Origin: Phymatolithon calcareum
Taxonomy: Eukaryota > Rhodophyta > Florideophyceae > Hapalidiales
Reading direction: 5' to 3'
NCBI GenBank assembly: GCA_977006965.1
Contig: OZ345382.1
Location: 1 to 64,000, forward strand
DNA length: 64,000 nucleotides
A model generated the notes under the pieces. The model had not been told where the DNA came from, made no database searches, and saw only the letters and a program-made list of their open reading frames with translations. Shown here piece after piece: positions 24,076 to 33,625 of this stretch. Numbering within the stretch: position 1 is the first letter of the stretch; each line of letters begins with the position of its first letter. The position numbers and the translations under genes were made by a program.

Positions 24076-25475
24076 TCATGAAGCGCTAACTCAGTGTCAC
24101 GTGTACCGACTGTGTAGGTGCCGCTGTGGGCAGGGGAGTAGGTCGGGTAGTGTGGTCCGCTTGCATCGGGCCTGTACTTTTGGCCAGTGTTCAACTTGTC
24201 ATTGTATTCGGCTTTGGTCGAATGGGTACCAGGTCTTGGGGAGTAATGTGTCCGTCCGGCTGTGGAAGGTTTGAACGGAAGAAACACATGGAATCCGTCG
24301 TGTACGAGAGGGAGTTTTAGGTAGTGATCGGATAAGGTCATTCCAAGTGTCAATGATTTGCAGTTTAGAGATGCGCCCATAGATCGCATAGTGGGAAATC
24401 CGATCAGGAATGCCAGAGAACCAGCGATAACGTCGAAGTGAATTTTAAAGTTCGCAAATTTCTTCCCTGTTGTGCGACAGTTGAACGGAAATGCAACAGC
24501 AAACAGGGCAGGTTGTTCTTCTTCATGGTTTCCGAATCGGTGTGCCTGTTGTTTCGGTTGGCGTTCGTCCACGTCGGTTATGTTTAGGGTCTTCATGACT
24601 CTGTCCAATGTTTCCTTCCCCACCACGGACGCGCATGCGCCAGAGTCGACGATAGCGCGGCAGAGAGTTTCGGTGTTCGACGAGGCGTAGGTGTAGTATG
24701 ACTGCGGATGACGGCTTGTGTAAAAGATTTGGTATGCGCCGCCTGATTTTCCCGGAGAATCAGTATCGCTGTTGTTGCGCTCTTGACTTCTCTTCCACTT
24801 ATAGCTGTCCTTTTTCTTTTGGCCGCTTTTCTTGTCATGTCTACGGCGGCTAGTGTCCTCTTCCACATCAGTTTTGTGGGACGAAGGGCGCTGGGATGTA
24901 TTCCGATATGCTTGACGGAGGGAATTCGATATACTGTTGACATCGTAATTGCCGGATGCCGCACCGACGATCATGTTTCGGTCATGCGGTTCGAGTCCGG
25001 CCTGGCGGAGAAGTAAGTGCCCTTTTAACTTTGTATCCATGTTTAGGCTTGCGATCTTGTCAAGTCGTGAATGAAAGCCGGCGATAAATTGGTCGATGTG
25101 AATGTTTGTCGTCCACGTATAGTCCAGGAATTGTGCGAGGTCGATATCGAGCTGATCTGTGGTGTCGACTGCATAGGACTTGTCGAGATGTTCCAATATC
25201 TGCTGCGCGCCATCGGCGGCGGAGATGACTGCTATGCCCAAAGTCTTCGCAGATGCCTTGGCCTCGCCTCCGAGGCGCCCAATCATTGCAGGGCCTCGTT
25301 TCCGTTCCTCAAGAGTGGTTAGACACAACCAGAGGTCCACGTCTTGTCGATACACGGCGTACGATGTGTGTCCATCAAAGGATGGAGGCAGCTTCTCGGA
25401 GAAGGAGCTTGACGACAGTCCTGAGCCATCTGGGCCCATAACTAGAGAACCCGGCGGTGAAAGTGATGATGCCAT
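24076..25475 (-). CDS. Copia Gag and protease
   Basis: The frame opens at ATG 25475 (MASSLSPPGSL) inside the 5' LTR, or at ATG 25439 inside the primer site. The gag core includes FDGHTSYAVYRQDVDLWL and a helical stretch to about residue 200. A basic, Ser-rich nucleocapsid-like region follows (RRHDKKSGQKKKDSYKWKRS) without a clear CCHC knuckle. The protease shows AIVDSGACASVVGKETLD, the DSGA active site, followed by a second retropepsin-like segment (FLIGFPTMRSMGASL). It would continue into integrase, but the LINE tail inserted at about 24075 ends it; the open frame runs to a LINE-encoded stop at 23868. Confidence 0.85.
25430..25442 (-). other. Primer binding site, initiator tRNA-Met anticodon half
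   Basis: The + strand reads CTGGGCCCATAAC, matching the anticodon stem-loop 5' half of initiator tRNA-Met. Drosophila copia is known to prime from this half-tRNA. It sits immediately inside the 5' LTR. An in-frame ATG (25437-25439) lies within it. Confidence 0.85.
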
Positions 25476-25983
25476 GTCGATGGCCGGTATAGCGTGGTTC
25501 AGGGTCTTCAGCCCGTTGCCGCTATTGCAATCGTGTGTAGCCTTGTCGGCGCGCAATCTTTGCGGTGAAAAATGATCAATTTACTCCTGCTTTCTCCTCC
25601 CCCTTCTATCTCTCTGGGCGGAAACACTTATGTCTAAACGCACACTAACTCTTCAAACTCTAAAGGTCTCGAGTGAGGAGCATAAGAACTCCTGCGATGA
25701 CACGAACGCATGAAATGCAGATAAATTAATGTGACTAAGTAAAAGGGATTGGGATTGCTTTTGTACTCTTGGTATTGAATGGGCTTGCCGCGGATAGACG
25801 ATTCGATGGCGCTCGCAATGTGCTTCATACGCGATGACCGCGTGGATCTCTGGACTCGATCTTGAATCATTGCTTCATAGTACAGTACTGATTTGATGCT
25901 CATGGGTTGTAAGAGCGGGACAGTCACAAGACGTCTTACATTGTCTGGGCAAACTTCGCCGTTAGAGCACTATGCATTCTCCA
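25443..25983 (-). repeat. 5' LTR of the Copia element
   Basis: This is the right-hand copy of the 541-bp repeat. On the - strand it starts TGGAGAATGCATAG and ends CCGGGTTCTCTA, directly before the primer site. It should contain the promoter; no consensus TATA box was obvious. It includes an ATG (25473-25475) in frame with gag. Confidence 0.93.
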
Positions 25984-25988
25984 TGTGC

Positions 25989-26771
25989 GTCGTCTTTCAA
26001 GGCGAGCGCATAAAGTGCGCCATACCTCTATTGCAGTATGAGAGAATCTTAAATGAAGAATTTGAAAACATGAAACTTGCCTTGATGGAACCCATAAGAA
26101 AACTTAGCACCGGTGGAAAGAACGGTAAACAAAGCTAATACTCTCGTTTCCAATACGGTGATGAACCAGCTCCTGAACTCTCAACTTGCTTCGCTGTAAA
26201 TTAAAATTCCACTCAATAGTGAAGAAATGCCCAAATTCCTGTCTTTCCCATACTGTATCTCCCCGCACGAGCCATATCATAAAGTTTAAAGAAATTCAGT
26301 TAAACAGTCTATTTTCTCACTCCAAGCCGCTCATCAGCCGCGACCAACGGGTCAGTATCTCAGCTTTCAGAAGGCTACAGAATTCCGTTTCTTATGAAAA
26401 CGGGTCGAGTGGGACTCGACGAGTGCATGAAACTGACGAGTGTGCAGCAGATTGAAATTTTGTAATAAAAAGCTATATCATGTTTGTTTCATAATTTAGC
26501 AACTTATTGGCGTTTTTCTGCACCTGCGCGCCCAGTGACAAATGCCGATTTCTGCCCTGATTAGAGCTCACATACAGTACTGTAGTATTACATGGACAGA
26601 TTCCCAAGTCCCCGGCGGACAATTTTCAGTGAGCTTCCACCTCTCTTTTACATGATACTGTACACTTGAGGTATCATAACACCCCTTTCCCTCTGAGCAT
26701 AAATTGGTGCCACAAGAGCCCTTAGCGAGTTATTGGGTCTGCAAAAAGAGCTTGCGTACAGGGCACCCATC
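25989..26771. other. Intergenic stretch between the Copia element and the two-TM gene
   Basis: No supported gene. Two small frames (25893-26138, 26186-26455) lack motifs, and the first begins inside the LTR. The 130 bases before the next gene contain no clear TATA box. Confidence 0.45.
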
Positions 26772-28508
26772 ATGACAGATGGCCGCGCACGACAAATCCA
26801 CGAGAGAGAGCTAGAGGAGCGCAGGCGGGTGGAGTCAGCCGGCAAAATAGCAGTGCATCAGTTTCTTGCAAGCCGTGGCTTCGGTGAAGACGCGATAGAT
26901 GCAGATAAAGTGTGCCATAGCTTTGAACACTACGGCTTCACCTTTACTCGTCAATGGTCTGACAAAATGAGCCTGCCCGTCGGTCTCTTTGGCAAAATCA
27001 CTGTCATGCTTCGCGTCGCCGCTGTTCGCAGCTCTTCCTCAAAACCCCTTGACTATTATCGAAATCACGAAGCAGAAGGCGAGGAGGTATATGTTTTCGC
27101 AGGATTTAGCGACGCGCGCGAGTTCACGGGCAGTCTACCTGGCTTTAAAAAAGCTATCGAAAGCCTTATTGCCCCCAATTGCTATGTGGGATGGGCCTGC
27201 GCCTCGGGTGAATTCGCCGTTATAATTTGTCTTTCCAAGGGACCCGTCGTGCCAGAATCGTACTCCCAGTGGTATGGCACCAGCGTGCCTCAAGTTACAT
27301 CCTTCAAGGACACCCTCGGCTTACCGGACTGGTTCGAAGCGCGCAGGGAGAAGGATCACATGGGCAACTCCAGTCCGGCGGCGATCAATGCTGCGCTTTT
27401 GAGTAGGTCTATCAGGACTGTCGAGTCCGAATGGTGGCAACGCCTGGTGTACACAGGATTCAACGTTTTGAGAATACGCTCCGAACAGCAGCAAAGTGCG
27501 AACCGCAATCCGGAGGATATATTCAAGCTCATGAGTACATTTGCGGACAACCTCACTTCGGAGACCGGCAAGAAGATTAAAGCGATACAGTCTCTTCGCA
27601 GTATGAAGGCGGTTGCCGAGCTTTACTCAGCGCTGAGCGAAAACTGCATCATGGGCCGTGAATTTGCACTTGAGATCATGCTGACGGGCAAGGGACTTCG
27701 GGAAATGTTCACCGATCCCGCTGATGTTGCAACTGTCCGAGACACAGAGACAACTGACTTTACACATGAAGCTGCGAAAAGAAACGCTCTGCGGCCGGCG
27801 CGACAAGTGGGTTCTGAGATAATTGTGTCCACGCCGATTCCGCGGGATCTGGTCGTTCTCGTTCTGATAGCAGTAGCTATCTCGCTTGCAGCGACTTGGG
27901 CATCTCGTTCCAGTTTCTCCGACGCCGCCCAGACGCTTACGGCAGTTGGCGCCGCAGGAATCGGTCTGGTGCTCGGTCTGTACAAAACGGGAAGATACGG
28001 AAACTGGCCATATCGTGACCTGCTGCGGCTGAGGTACCGCGCTACTTCGCTCTCGGATCTTTCCGAAGGGCTGCTATCACGCCGCGCCGCATTGGAAGCC
28101 ATGATCGCCGTTCGGCCGGCGGAACGCCGGTACTTGGGCCCGTACGATTGTTTAGTAAGCCGAATCGCAGGTGCTCACGCAGATGACTTGGAACGCACGG
28201 ACACTACGTCACACGAAGATGGCGAAACAAGCATGAGCGATTACTTCCGCGTTGACATTCCGACGAGCCTCTATCCCTTCGCAATGCATGAGGAGATCGT
28301 AGTGCGAAGAGACAAGCTCGGACATCTGATTGTTCATATTGGCGGCAAACGTATGTCAATACAGATGAAGAAAGACTATTGTGCACATCTCTCAGATGAA
28401 GTGGCGACGTCAACGTCTCTCGATACTATGAGATATGTCGTCGACGTCGAGGTAGGCCGTGCTCCAAACACTGCCATGCTGGACGATGGAACATGTCGGC
28501 GGCGGTAA
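26772..28508 (+). CDS. Unrecognised protein with two C-terminal-half TM segments
   Basis: A 578-residue intronless frame from ATG 26772 (MTDGRARQIHERELEERRRV). In-frame sequence upstream to 26733 has no ATG. Residues about 5-25 are strongly charged and probably helical. Residues 30-330 look like a soluble domain with no motif I recognise. A hydrophobic segment spans about 359-377 (LVVLVLIAVAISLAATWA), a second about 386-404 (TLTAVGAAGIGLVLGLY), and the tail is soluble. The two close TM segments could form a membrane hairpin with both ends on the same side. Length and GC-rich third positions differ from the surrounding transposon debris, so I think it is a real host gene. No function is proposed; it may be lineage-specific. 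Confidence 0.75.
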   Translation: MTDGRARQIHERELEERRRVESAGKIAVHQFLASRGFGEDAIDADKVCHSFEHYGFTFTRQWSDKMSLPVGLFGKITVMLRVAAVRSSSSKPLDYYRNHEAEGEEVYVFAGFSDAREFTGSLPGFKKAIESLIAPNCYVGWACASGEFAVIICLSKGPVVPESYSQWYGTSVPQVTSFKDTLGLPDWFEARREKDHMGNSSPAAINAALLSRSIRTVESEWWQRLVYTGFNVLRIRSEQQQSANRNPEDIFKLMSTFADNLTSETGKKIKAIQSLRSMKAVAELYSALSENCIMGREFALEIMLTGKGLREMFTDPADVATVRDTETTDFTHEAAKRNALRPARQVGSEIIVSTPIPRDLVVLVLIAVAISLAATWASRSSFSDAAQTLTAVGAAGIGLVLGLYKTGRYGNWPYRDLLRLRYRATSLSDLSEGLLSRRAALEAMIAVRPAERRYLGPYDCLVSRIAGAHADDLERTDTTSHEDGETSMSDYFRVDIPTSLYPFAMHEEIVVRRDKLGHLIVHIGGKRMSIQMKKDYCAHLSDEVATSTSLDTMRYVVDVEVGRAPNTAMLDDGTCRRR

Positions 28509-28591
28509 TCTTGGATGGATCAAAGTGGGACCCTTCCCGCAGACTCAATTTTTTGCAAGGCTTATCATACCGTGAGCATACATGTGTAACG

Positions 28592-29946
28592 GGGGGGAAA
28601 TTGTAGGTTTTTATTTTAGAAGCCCTCAACGCCGGTATTCACCAACACCAGAGCAGCTTCCCGTTCATACTGCCATCTCATTACCCAATCAGATCACACA
28701 TATGGATTTCCAAGGCTAAAAGTTTGTCAATCGCCGTTTTCGTCCCTTTTTCCCAAGATTCTTCTGCTCTTGGACTTGTCAAATTTCGTTGTAGAGTTTT
28801 CAGATTCTCTTCTGCGATCTCGTTGAAATGTTCAACGTACGACTCTGCTCTTCGTGGTGGGAAGCGGCCAAAGAACCACTTAACTGCTAGGAGTCGGTGT
28901 TTCCTGGATCGAATTTGGAGTACAGGGCTTACTTTCTCCTTAGTATCGACGGTAATTTTTCTCTCTTTTTCTTCTTCCTTTTCAATCCATTCCTGTCGTC
29001 GGCGGTGGCTCTCGTGTTTGTGGGTCACCAGCCCTCGTACGGCTCGCTCGGTACTGGCTCTTAGGAGCTCATGCTCCTGCAGATAGCGGATATCCCTCTC
29101 TGCTTGCTGTATGTCCCCTTCTTTTCCTCCGTAATTTGCTTCCTTCTCGATTTCGTCCTTCCCTCGTATAAGCCTCTGTGCGAAGTGCTCTCCGAGTTGC
29201 GCTCTTCTTATCTTTGGTGGAGTAATTCTGCAGAGGGCTCGCATTCGGGCGTGCAATCGTTTCGCGTAGTTACCGAAGGCAACAGAGTAGAACAGACCTT
29301 CCGCTTGGTTGATCTGCGCTTCGACTGAGTTTGTCCATGGTGTGAGGTGTATCGCGTACTCCCATCTGCATTGCACAAGAGCCTTGTACATTGCTATGTT
29401 CTTGGTAGTAGCTAGTCCTTGCGCTTGGACTCCCAGGTCTTTTAGTCCCATGATGATTCCCTTCGCCGCGTTGATGCGGTTTAGTGTTGCGTGGTGGGTT
29501 ACTCCCGTGTTGTCGATCGTGGTTCCCAGGTATTCCAGTAGGCGGGTTTCGTGGAGCTCCTGGCCTGAGAGCCGGAACTTGCGTTTGAATAATCCAGGAT
29601 AGATAAGCACTTCGCTTTTTCCTTTCTTAGTGTTCCATGTCTTTCCATTTTCTGTGGCCCAGCTCGTCGCCGTATCCAAAAGCCATTGCATACCATCGGA
29701 ATTGGTGGCTTGGAGCTGCACGTCGTCCGCGAAAAGTATCGCGGGGTGCTTCGACATATGTCGAGGTGCTTTTTCCATTGCTAACGCGAATGTGTCCATG
29801 AACAAGTTGTGCAAGCAGGGGCTCAGGGGCGATCCTTGGGGGACTCCGCGGTCAATAAGGAGCCACTTCTTTTCCTCATCTCCGGCCGTTGTAATCCAGG
29901 ATGGTTTGAGCAGGTATCTGACCATCTCCGCTAAGTCTGCGGGTAG
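28592..29946 (-). mobile_element. 5'-truncated LINE (family C), 16-bp target duplication
   Basis: Flanked by the perfect direct repeat GCATACATGTGTAACG at 28576-28591 and 29947-29962. The coding strand is -, and its 3' UTR (CGTTGAGGGCTTCTAAAAT) is shared with the copy at 42919-44314. The element starts within the RT, a typical truncated product. It lies just downstream of the two-TM gene, in the opposite orientation. Confidence 0.9.
28681..29925 (-). CDS. LINE reverse transcriptase (partial) with novel-type C-terminus
   Basis: The 414-codon frame begins inside the RT. GVPQGSPLSPCLHNLFMDTF is RT motif 4, and AILFADDVQLQATN is the catalytic FADD box. RLLEYLGTTIDNTG and CRWEYAIHLTPW follow in the thumb region. 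After residue about 230 comes a long Glu/Lys-rich, probably coiled-coil segment (RRRQEWIEKEEEKERK). Last is a compact domain, RKHRLLAVKWFFGRFPPRRA...EHFNEIAEENLKTL, also seen in families A and B. No endonuclease or RNase H is present in this truncated copy. The frame is intact, so the insertion is fairly young. Confidence 0.88.
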   Translation of the reverse strand: MVRYLLKPSWITTAGDEEKKWLLIDRGVPQGSPLSPCLHNLFMDTFALAMEKAPRHMSKHPAILFADDVQLQATNSDGMQWLLDTATSWATENGKTWNTKKGKSEVLIYPGLFKRKFRLSGQELHETRLLEYLGTTIDNTGVTHHATLNRINAAKGIIMGLKDLGVQAQGLATTKNIAMYKALVQCRWEYAIHLTPWTNSVEAQINQAEGLFYSVAFGNYAKRLHARMRALCRITPPKIRRAQLGEHFAQRLIRGKDEIEKEANYGGKEGDIQQAERDIRYLQEHELLRASTERAVRGLVTHKHESHRRRQEWIEKEEEKERKITVDTKEKVSPVLQIRSRKHRLLAVKWFFGRFPPRRAESYVEHFNEIAEENLKTLQRNLTSPRAEESWEKGTKTAIDKLLALEIHMCDLIG

Positions 29947-29962
29947 GCATACATGTGTAACG

Positions 29963-30759
29963 AAGTAACGAACACTTACCGTTCACCGTAAGTCTGCTAA
30001 CCAACGGCTCACTGTTAGTCATTAAGCGCAGAGGTTCTAACAGCGACCGGCTCTAGTCTAATTCTTTCAGCGATATTGCACCACCACTACCGCACTATCT
30101 GCTGTTAAACTGCTTAAACAAGCAAGCCCTCTCCAGCAGACGAAACTAAGCAAACCTAAGAACTAAGGGAACAATCATCATTTTACACTAACGATGATCA
30201 CAGCACAATCGTTTATCGCAAACGCTAGTCACAACATCAGTCTACAAAAGCCTGCAGCAGCTACTTTCCGGCACGTTAACGAACTTAGCATCATAAATCC
30301 AGGGCCCTTTTGAAGTGTGTCTTGGTCGACAACAGCAGTGGCTAGTCTATTTTCTGCACTCTCGCCGGCATTGCCCACAGTCTTGGAAAATGTGAAAGAT
30401 ACTGCAGACTATGCTCCCAATTTCAGAAGCATACATAATATTCAGTAGATTCTACAGCATAAGTATTTCTATCGACGTACATGTTTCCTAGCCTACAAAC
30501 ACTCGAGAGCATTCCATTTGCTCTCCACCTCCAGTATCAGCAGTCTTTGAGAGAGCGGAATATACCGATCGTTGCGATTTTGGAAAAATTTGTAGACGTT
30601 TCAGATGTTTCTAAATTCGTAAGCACTCGAGCAAACTATGTATTGCCTTTGCTCTAGAATTTTTCGTTCAACTTTGCATTCAAGCTTGGGCAATAATTTC
30701 GTCAGCAGATCATCATCATTTTGCCCTTGCGTCACATTGATGGGGCGACGATATGCTCC
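29963..30759. other. Gene-poor stretch, nothing recognised
   Basis: No long frame and no repeat structure that I could see. Confidence 0.5.
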
Positions 30760-31479
30760 ATGATACAGGCTTCGACAAGGCTTGAGAAAAGTACCGGCAC
30801 GCACCCGGAGATGATACAAACCCTGGGGATAGCTCCCGGGAAATCAAGCGAGCACGGCAACACTACCATTCGGAAATTAGGCGTGGCTGAAGCAGATTCG
30901 CAAACTCCTGGGCTTGCCCAAAAGAGTGCGCATGAAAGTTGTGTTGAACTGAAGAGGAGGAAGCAGGATCACGTTCACCAAGTATGTTCAGAACTGCAGC
31001 GGAAAGGAATGCCGACGCCGGAGAAGACGATCCGAAAATTTTCGCAAACGACGAAACGAGCTCAAAATTCCATCCCGGCTACCCCGAAAAAGCTTTCTGC
31101 ACTAGTCTCACCGCGTAGTGTCATGGAAGCGAAAAACTCTCTCTTCTGGAGCGCGAGGGCCCCATACACTTCCAGAGCCGAAATATTAGCCGGAATGTAC
31201 CGAGAGGGTAATACCCTCTCAAAGTCGCCCCAAACGAATAGCAGCACTTTTCATGTGCTAACTCGGTCGGAGACTATGACTCAAGCTGTTCGTCAAAAGC
31301 CTGTGCGACCTAGAATCATTAAAGGGAATAGTGTGTGGGATATTGAGCAACTGGCTGACGACAGCAGGAAGGGCGCCTTGGAGTATAGAGATGACTTTGT
31401 GGAACAGGGGAGCGAGTCAATTTACAAGGGAACTCCAGGAATCGGCGTATACTATCTGCTCTCGCGAGATTTATATTGA
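30760..31479 (+). CDS. Hypothetical 239-aa protein, uncertain
   Basis: Frame from ATG 30760 (MIQASTRLEKS) with a basic, Ser/Thr/Lys-rich composition and no TM segment. Near the end, VWDIEQLADDSRKGALEYRDDFVEQG faintly resembles the start of a chromodomain, as found at the end of some integrases, but the aromatic cage is not convincing. The end of the frame runs into a 95-bp tandem repeat. It could be a transposon remnant or a chance frame. Confidence 0.3.
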   Translation: MIQASTRLEKSTGTHPEMIQTLGIAPGKSSEHGNTTIRKLGVAEADSQTPGLAQKSAHESCVELKRRKQDHVHQVCSELQRKGMPTPEKTIRKFSQTTKRAQNSIPATPKKLSALVSPRSVMEAKNSLFWSARAPYTSRAEILAGMYREGNTLSKSPQTNSSTFHVLTRSETMTQAVRQKPVRPRIIKGNSVWDIEQLADDSRKGALEYRDDFVEQGSESIYKGTPGIGVYYLLSRDLY

Positions 31480-31650
31480 AGAAAACGTCCCCTCGTGGCT
31501 TCTACTCTGTACCGTCGCCAATAAACACACAGTCTGCTCAGATATCAAAACTGTTTTCGGGAGATTTATTCTGAAAAATGTCCACGCGCGGCATTTACTC
31601 TGTCATCTTTCGACAATAAATACGCCGTCTGCTAAGGTGCGAAAGATAAC
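31445..31650. repeat. Tandem repeat, about 95-bp period
   Basis: 31466-31550 and 31561-31645 align over most of their length (GAGATTTAT..TGAA, then TTACTCTGT, then AATAAA and GTCTGCT). A partial third unit ends at about 31465. The period is not a multiple of three, so it is unlikely to encode a protein repeat. Confidence 0.6.
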
Positions 31651-31723
31651 TGCTCCTTACGACTATGGGGATTCTCTTATCACAAAAATTTGTTTCAACA
31701 AGAAGCGTGATATATCCGGTTCG

Positions 31724-32280
31724 TCATTCCTTCCTCGATGCACCAAAATGCTTCGATATCTTGGTGAACACAACATCAAATCCGGCAAGTGTCGTATTCA
31801 CTCTCGCATCAAAGAGTACATCACCAGACCGCCCATCACACTCCACAAAACGTTGAATCTTCGCTGCTGTGCCAGAGGCAGATGCACTACCCTTAACAGG
31901 TTCATCCGCACTTGGTTCGACGCCTGCATCGGCAGCTCCAAACTCGATAGTTTCCCTCATGTAACGTCCATCTTCGTCGCGCAAACCAACTAAAAACAGA
32001 CCAATTCTCCTTGGACCTACACCAAGACCAGTGGTGCTTTCCATACCCTTTCCAATAATCGCATAAGCCGGAAACGCGAGCGCCTCAGCTGCCGCAGCCA
32101 TTTTGTCAACATAAGCGCCATGAAAAGCGCTACCAATGAACACAGCCGCTCCGCCCGGTGCAGCATCCACATATTTCTCGACGGTAGCAACAGAAGGTCT
32201 CTTCAGAATGACGCGTCGAAGATGCACCCATGCATCCAATCCAGGACTCACATCGCTCTGTTGCACAACGGCACCATACT
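31724..32280 (-). pseudogene. Anthranilate phosphoribosyltransferase-like (TrpD2-type), C-terminal part only
   Basis: The frame (180 codons from ATG 32266, extending in frame to about 32280) matches the last third of TrpD2-like glycosyltransferase family 3 proteins. It contains DAWVHLRRVILKRPSVATVEK, then FIGSAFHGAYVDKMAAAAEAL, AIIGKGMESTTGL, and a tail FGAADAGVEPSADEP...DVLFDARV. Family members fold as an N-terminal helical domain plus a phosphoribosyl-diphosphate-binding alpha/beta domain. The N-terminal two thirds, with the substrate-binding Gly-rich motifs, are missing. Upstream sequence is replaced at 32281 by a piece of a pogo-type transposon. It is therefore probably a disrupted gene or a captured fragment. 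Its codon use is host-like and the remaining frame has no stops. Confidence 0.6.
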
Positions 32281-32378
32281 CATTACCATTGAAAATATTT
32301 GGGACTGGAATTGCGGACTTTTCCAGACTGGTACTGCAGACGCAAAAATCGAAATCTCAAGAAGGTCCCTCTGTGAAC
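32281..32378. mobile_element. Fragment of the pogo-type element also found at 57591-58480
   Basis: About 98 bases match 58137-58235 with roughly one difference in ten (shared AATATTTGGGACTGGA and CGCAAAAATCGAA). No TIR is present here. It ends exactly where the TrpD2-like reading frame loses its family similarity. Confidence 0.6.
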
Positions 32379-32721
32379 AGCCATGGTGCACAATTAAATA
32401 CTGAACGGTACGGAATCACGGAATGTTCCGCGGGGAACGTCCGCCGGGAACATCTTTGCTAATCATCATTATTCTTCTCATACAACATTCAATTGATGGC
32501 AGTTTTTTGAGGGTGCTTCCGTGCGCTGAGAGTGGGGTTACCGGCCTTACGGTCCAGGTGCGCTTACCTGGGGAGAGTGCAGTAGAGGCCGGCAATGGGC
32601 GTGTGCGCTACCACTCTGGTGAATTCAATTTTCTGTAAAGGTTCGTGTGGTTTTATGTGTCTTTGCTTCCTTGCTCTACCTACTCCACAGCCTCATAGAG
32701 GAAATTTCCTTCCGCTTGGTA
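32379..32721. other. Short intergenic stretch, nothing recognised
   Basis: A 71-codon frame at 32423-32638 has no motif. Confidence 0.4.
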
Positions 32722-33095
32722 TTCTTTCTTTCTTTTTTTATTGCAGAAAAACGCTAACTTAAGTTATTGCCTGAGGATTTTCCAAACACCACCTCATTGT
32801 TCACGAATTTGAGTACTTCGAGCGGTTTCTCATTCCAAATTTCCTCTTCCGTTTTGGTGCCAACTCTAGCAATAGTCTGGCGTCTTGATACATTCCGTCC
32901 ACTACAGCGCAGGCGTATATGCTCAACGGTCCTTGGTTCCCACTGAGCAGGCCTTGCATAAAGGGTCGTAATCAACCGAACAATCTTGAAAACCTGCCAC
33001 TTGTGAGCAACATTCTGAGGCAAGCTGATTAATGCTAGTTTCAGCGCGCCTTTGGCTTAAATTGAGTCCCGGGGGTAGGAACTGAATTCTCCTCA
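32722..33095 (-). mobile_element. LINE (family D) 3' end with A/G-rich tail
   Basis: The coding strand is -. It reads CKACSVGTKD, then after a frame shift RTVEHIRLRCSGRNVSRR, TKTEEEIWNEKPLEVLKFVNNEV, and ends in AATAAAAAAAGAAAGAAAG. Structure and tail match the fragment inside the Copia element at 23832-24075. The RT part is missing. Confidence 0.7.
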
Positions 33096-33546
33096 GCTTT
33101 GTCGAATGGTGCGGTTTAATGATGGACCGCGCAGCTTCTAGGGTTAAGGGTATATTTTGATGTGTCTTGGTATTCTACTCCTATGTATTCATTCGCGGTA
33201 TCACTGCTTGATGCATGTTGCTACCTCTTCGGGAATCTTGGGCGTATCTCGTTTAGGGCACATGCATGTGCAAGTGCTCCATTTGGGTTTGGCAAAAACC
33301 ACCGATTCAGATGCATCCTTTGAATCACCACGTCAATGCAAACAGCTACCATGATGATGGCCCACTGCTACAGTTTCCTTTTGGGCCAAAGGAGTGTTGA
33401 TTCTTCACCATTCGCCCATGGATCAAGCTTCACGTTTCCCTCCAGCAGATCCATACGCAGTGCATGATCTGAGAAAAAGGACATTTCGCACATTGTACAG
33501 TATCTGACGGTGCGCCAGCTTTGGGCCGCTGCTGTGCACTCTACAG
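33096..33546. other. Region upstream of catalase
   Basis: No supported gene. A long - strand frame at 33368-33964 overlaps the catalase start and is its shadow. Confidence 0.5.
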
Positions 33547-33554
33547 TATATATT
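33547..33554 (+). promoter_or_regulatory. TATA-like box of the catalase gene
   Basis: TATATATT lies 72 bases before the chosen catalase ATG. It would place transcription start near 33575-33585 and so excludes an upstream non-ATG start. Confidence 0.5.
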
Positions 33555-33625
33555 GCACTCGTCACTGCCCTAGTCGAAAGCTGTTCTGCAACCGGCAACC
33601 AGAGAATCCCGCAACCCCAATCAAG

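Larger units (their letters stand above)
20382..25983 (-). mobile_element. Complete Ty1/copia retrotransposon, 5.6 kb
   Basis: All structural marks are present. Two 541-bp LTRs (20382-20922 and 25443-25983) differ at only two positions that I could see. A 5-bp target duplication TGTGC lies at 20377-20381 and 25984-25988. The initiator-tRNA primer site is at 25430-25442, and a polypurine tract abuts the 3' LTR. The LTR begins TGGAGAATGC and ends TTCTCTA on the - strand, so its termini are TG...TA and not TG...CA. Near-identical LTRs imply a recent insertion. A LINE tail interrupts it between protease and integrase (about 23832-24075), and the RT box is altered, so this copy is probably no longer autonomous. 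A diverged solo LTR of the same family lies at 36261-38196. Confidence 0.93.

Noticed and set aside
30760-31479. Chromodomain at the end of the 30.8-kb ORF
   Set aside because: Only the first dozen residues resemble one; the aromatic residues and the WEP-type end are missing.
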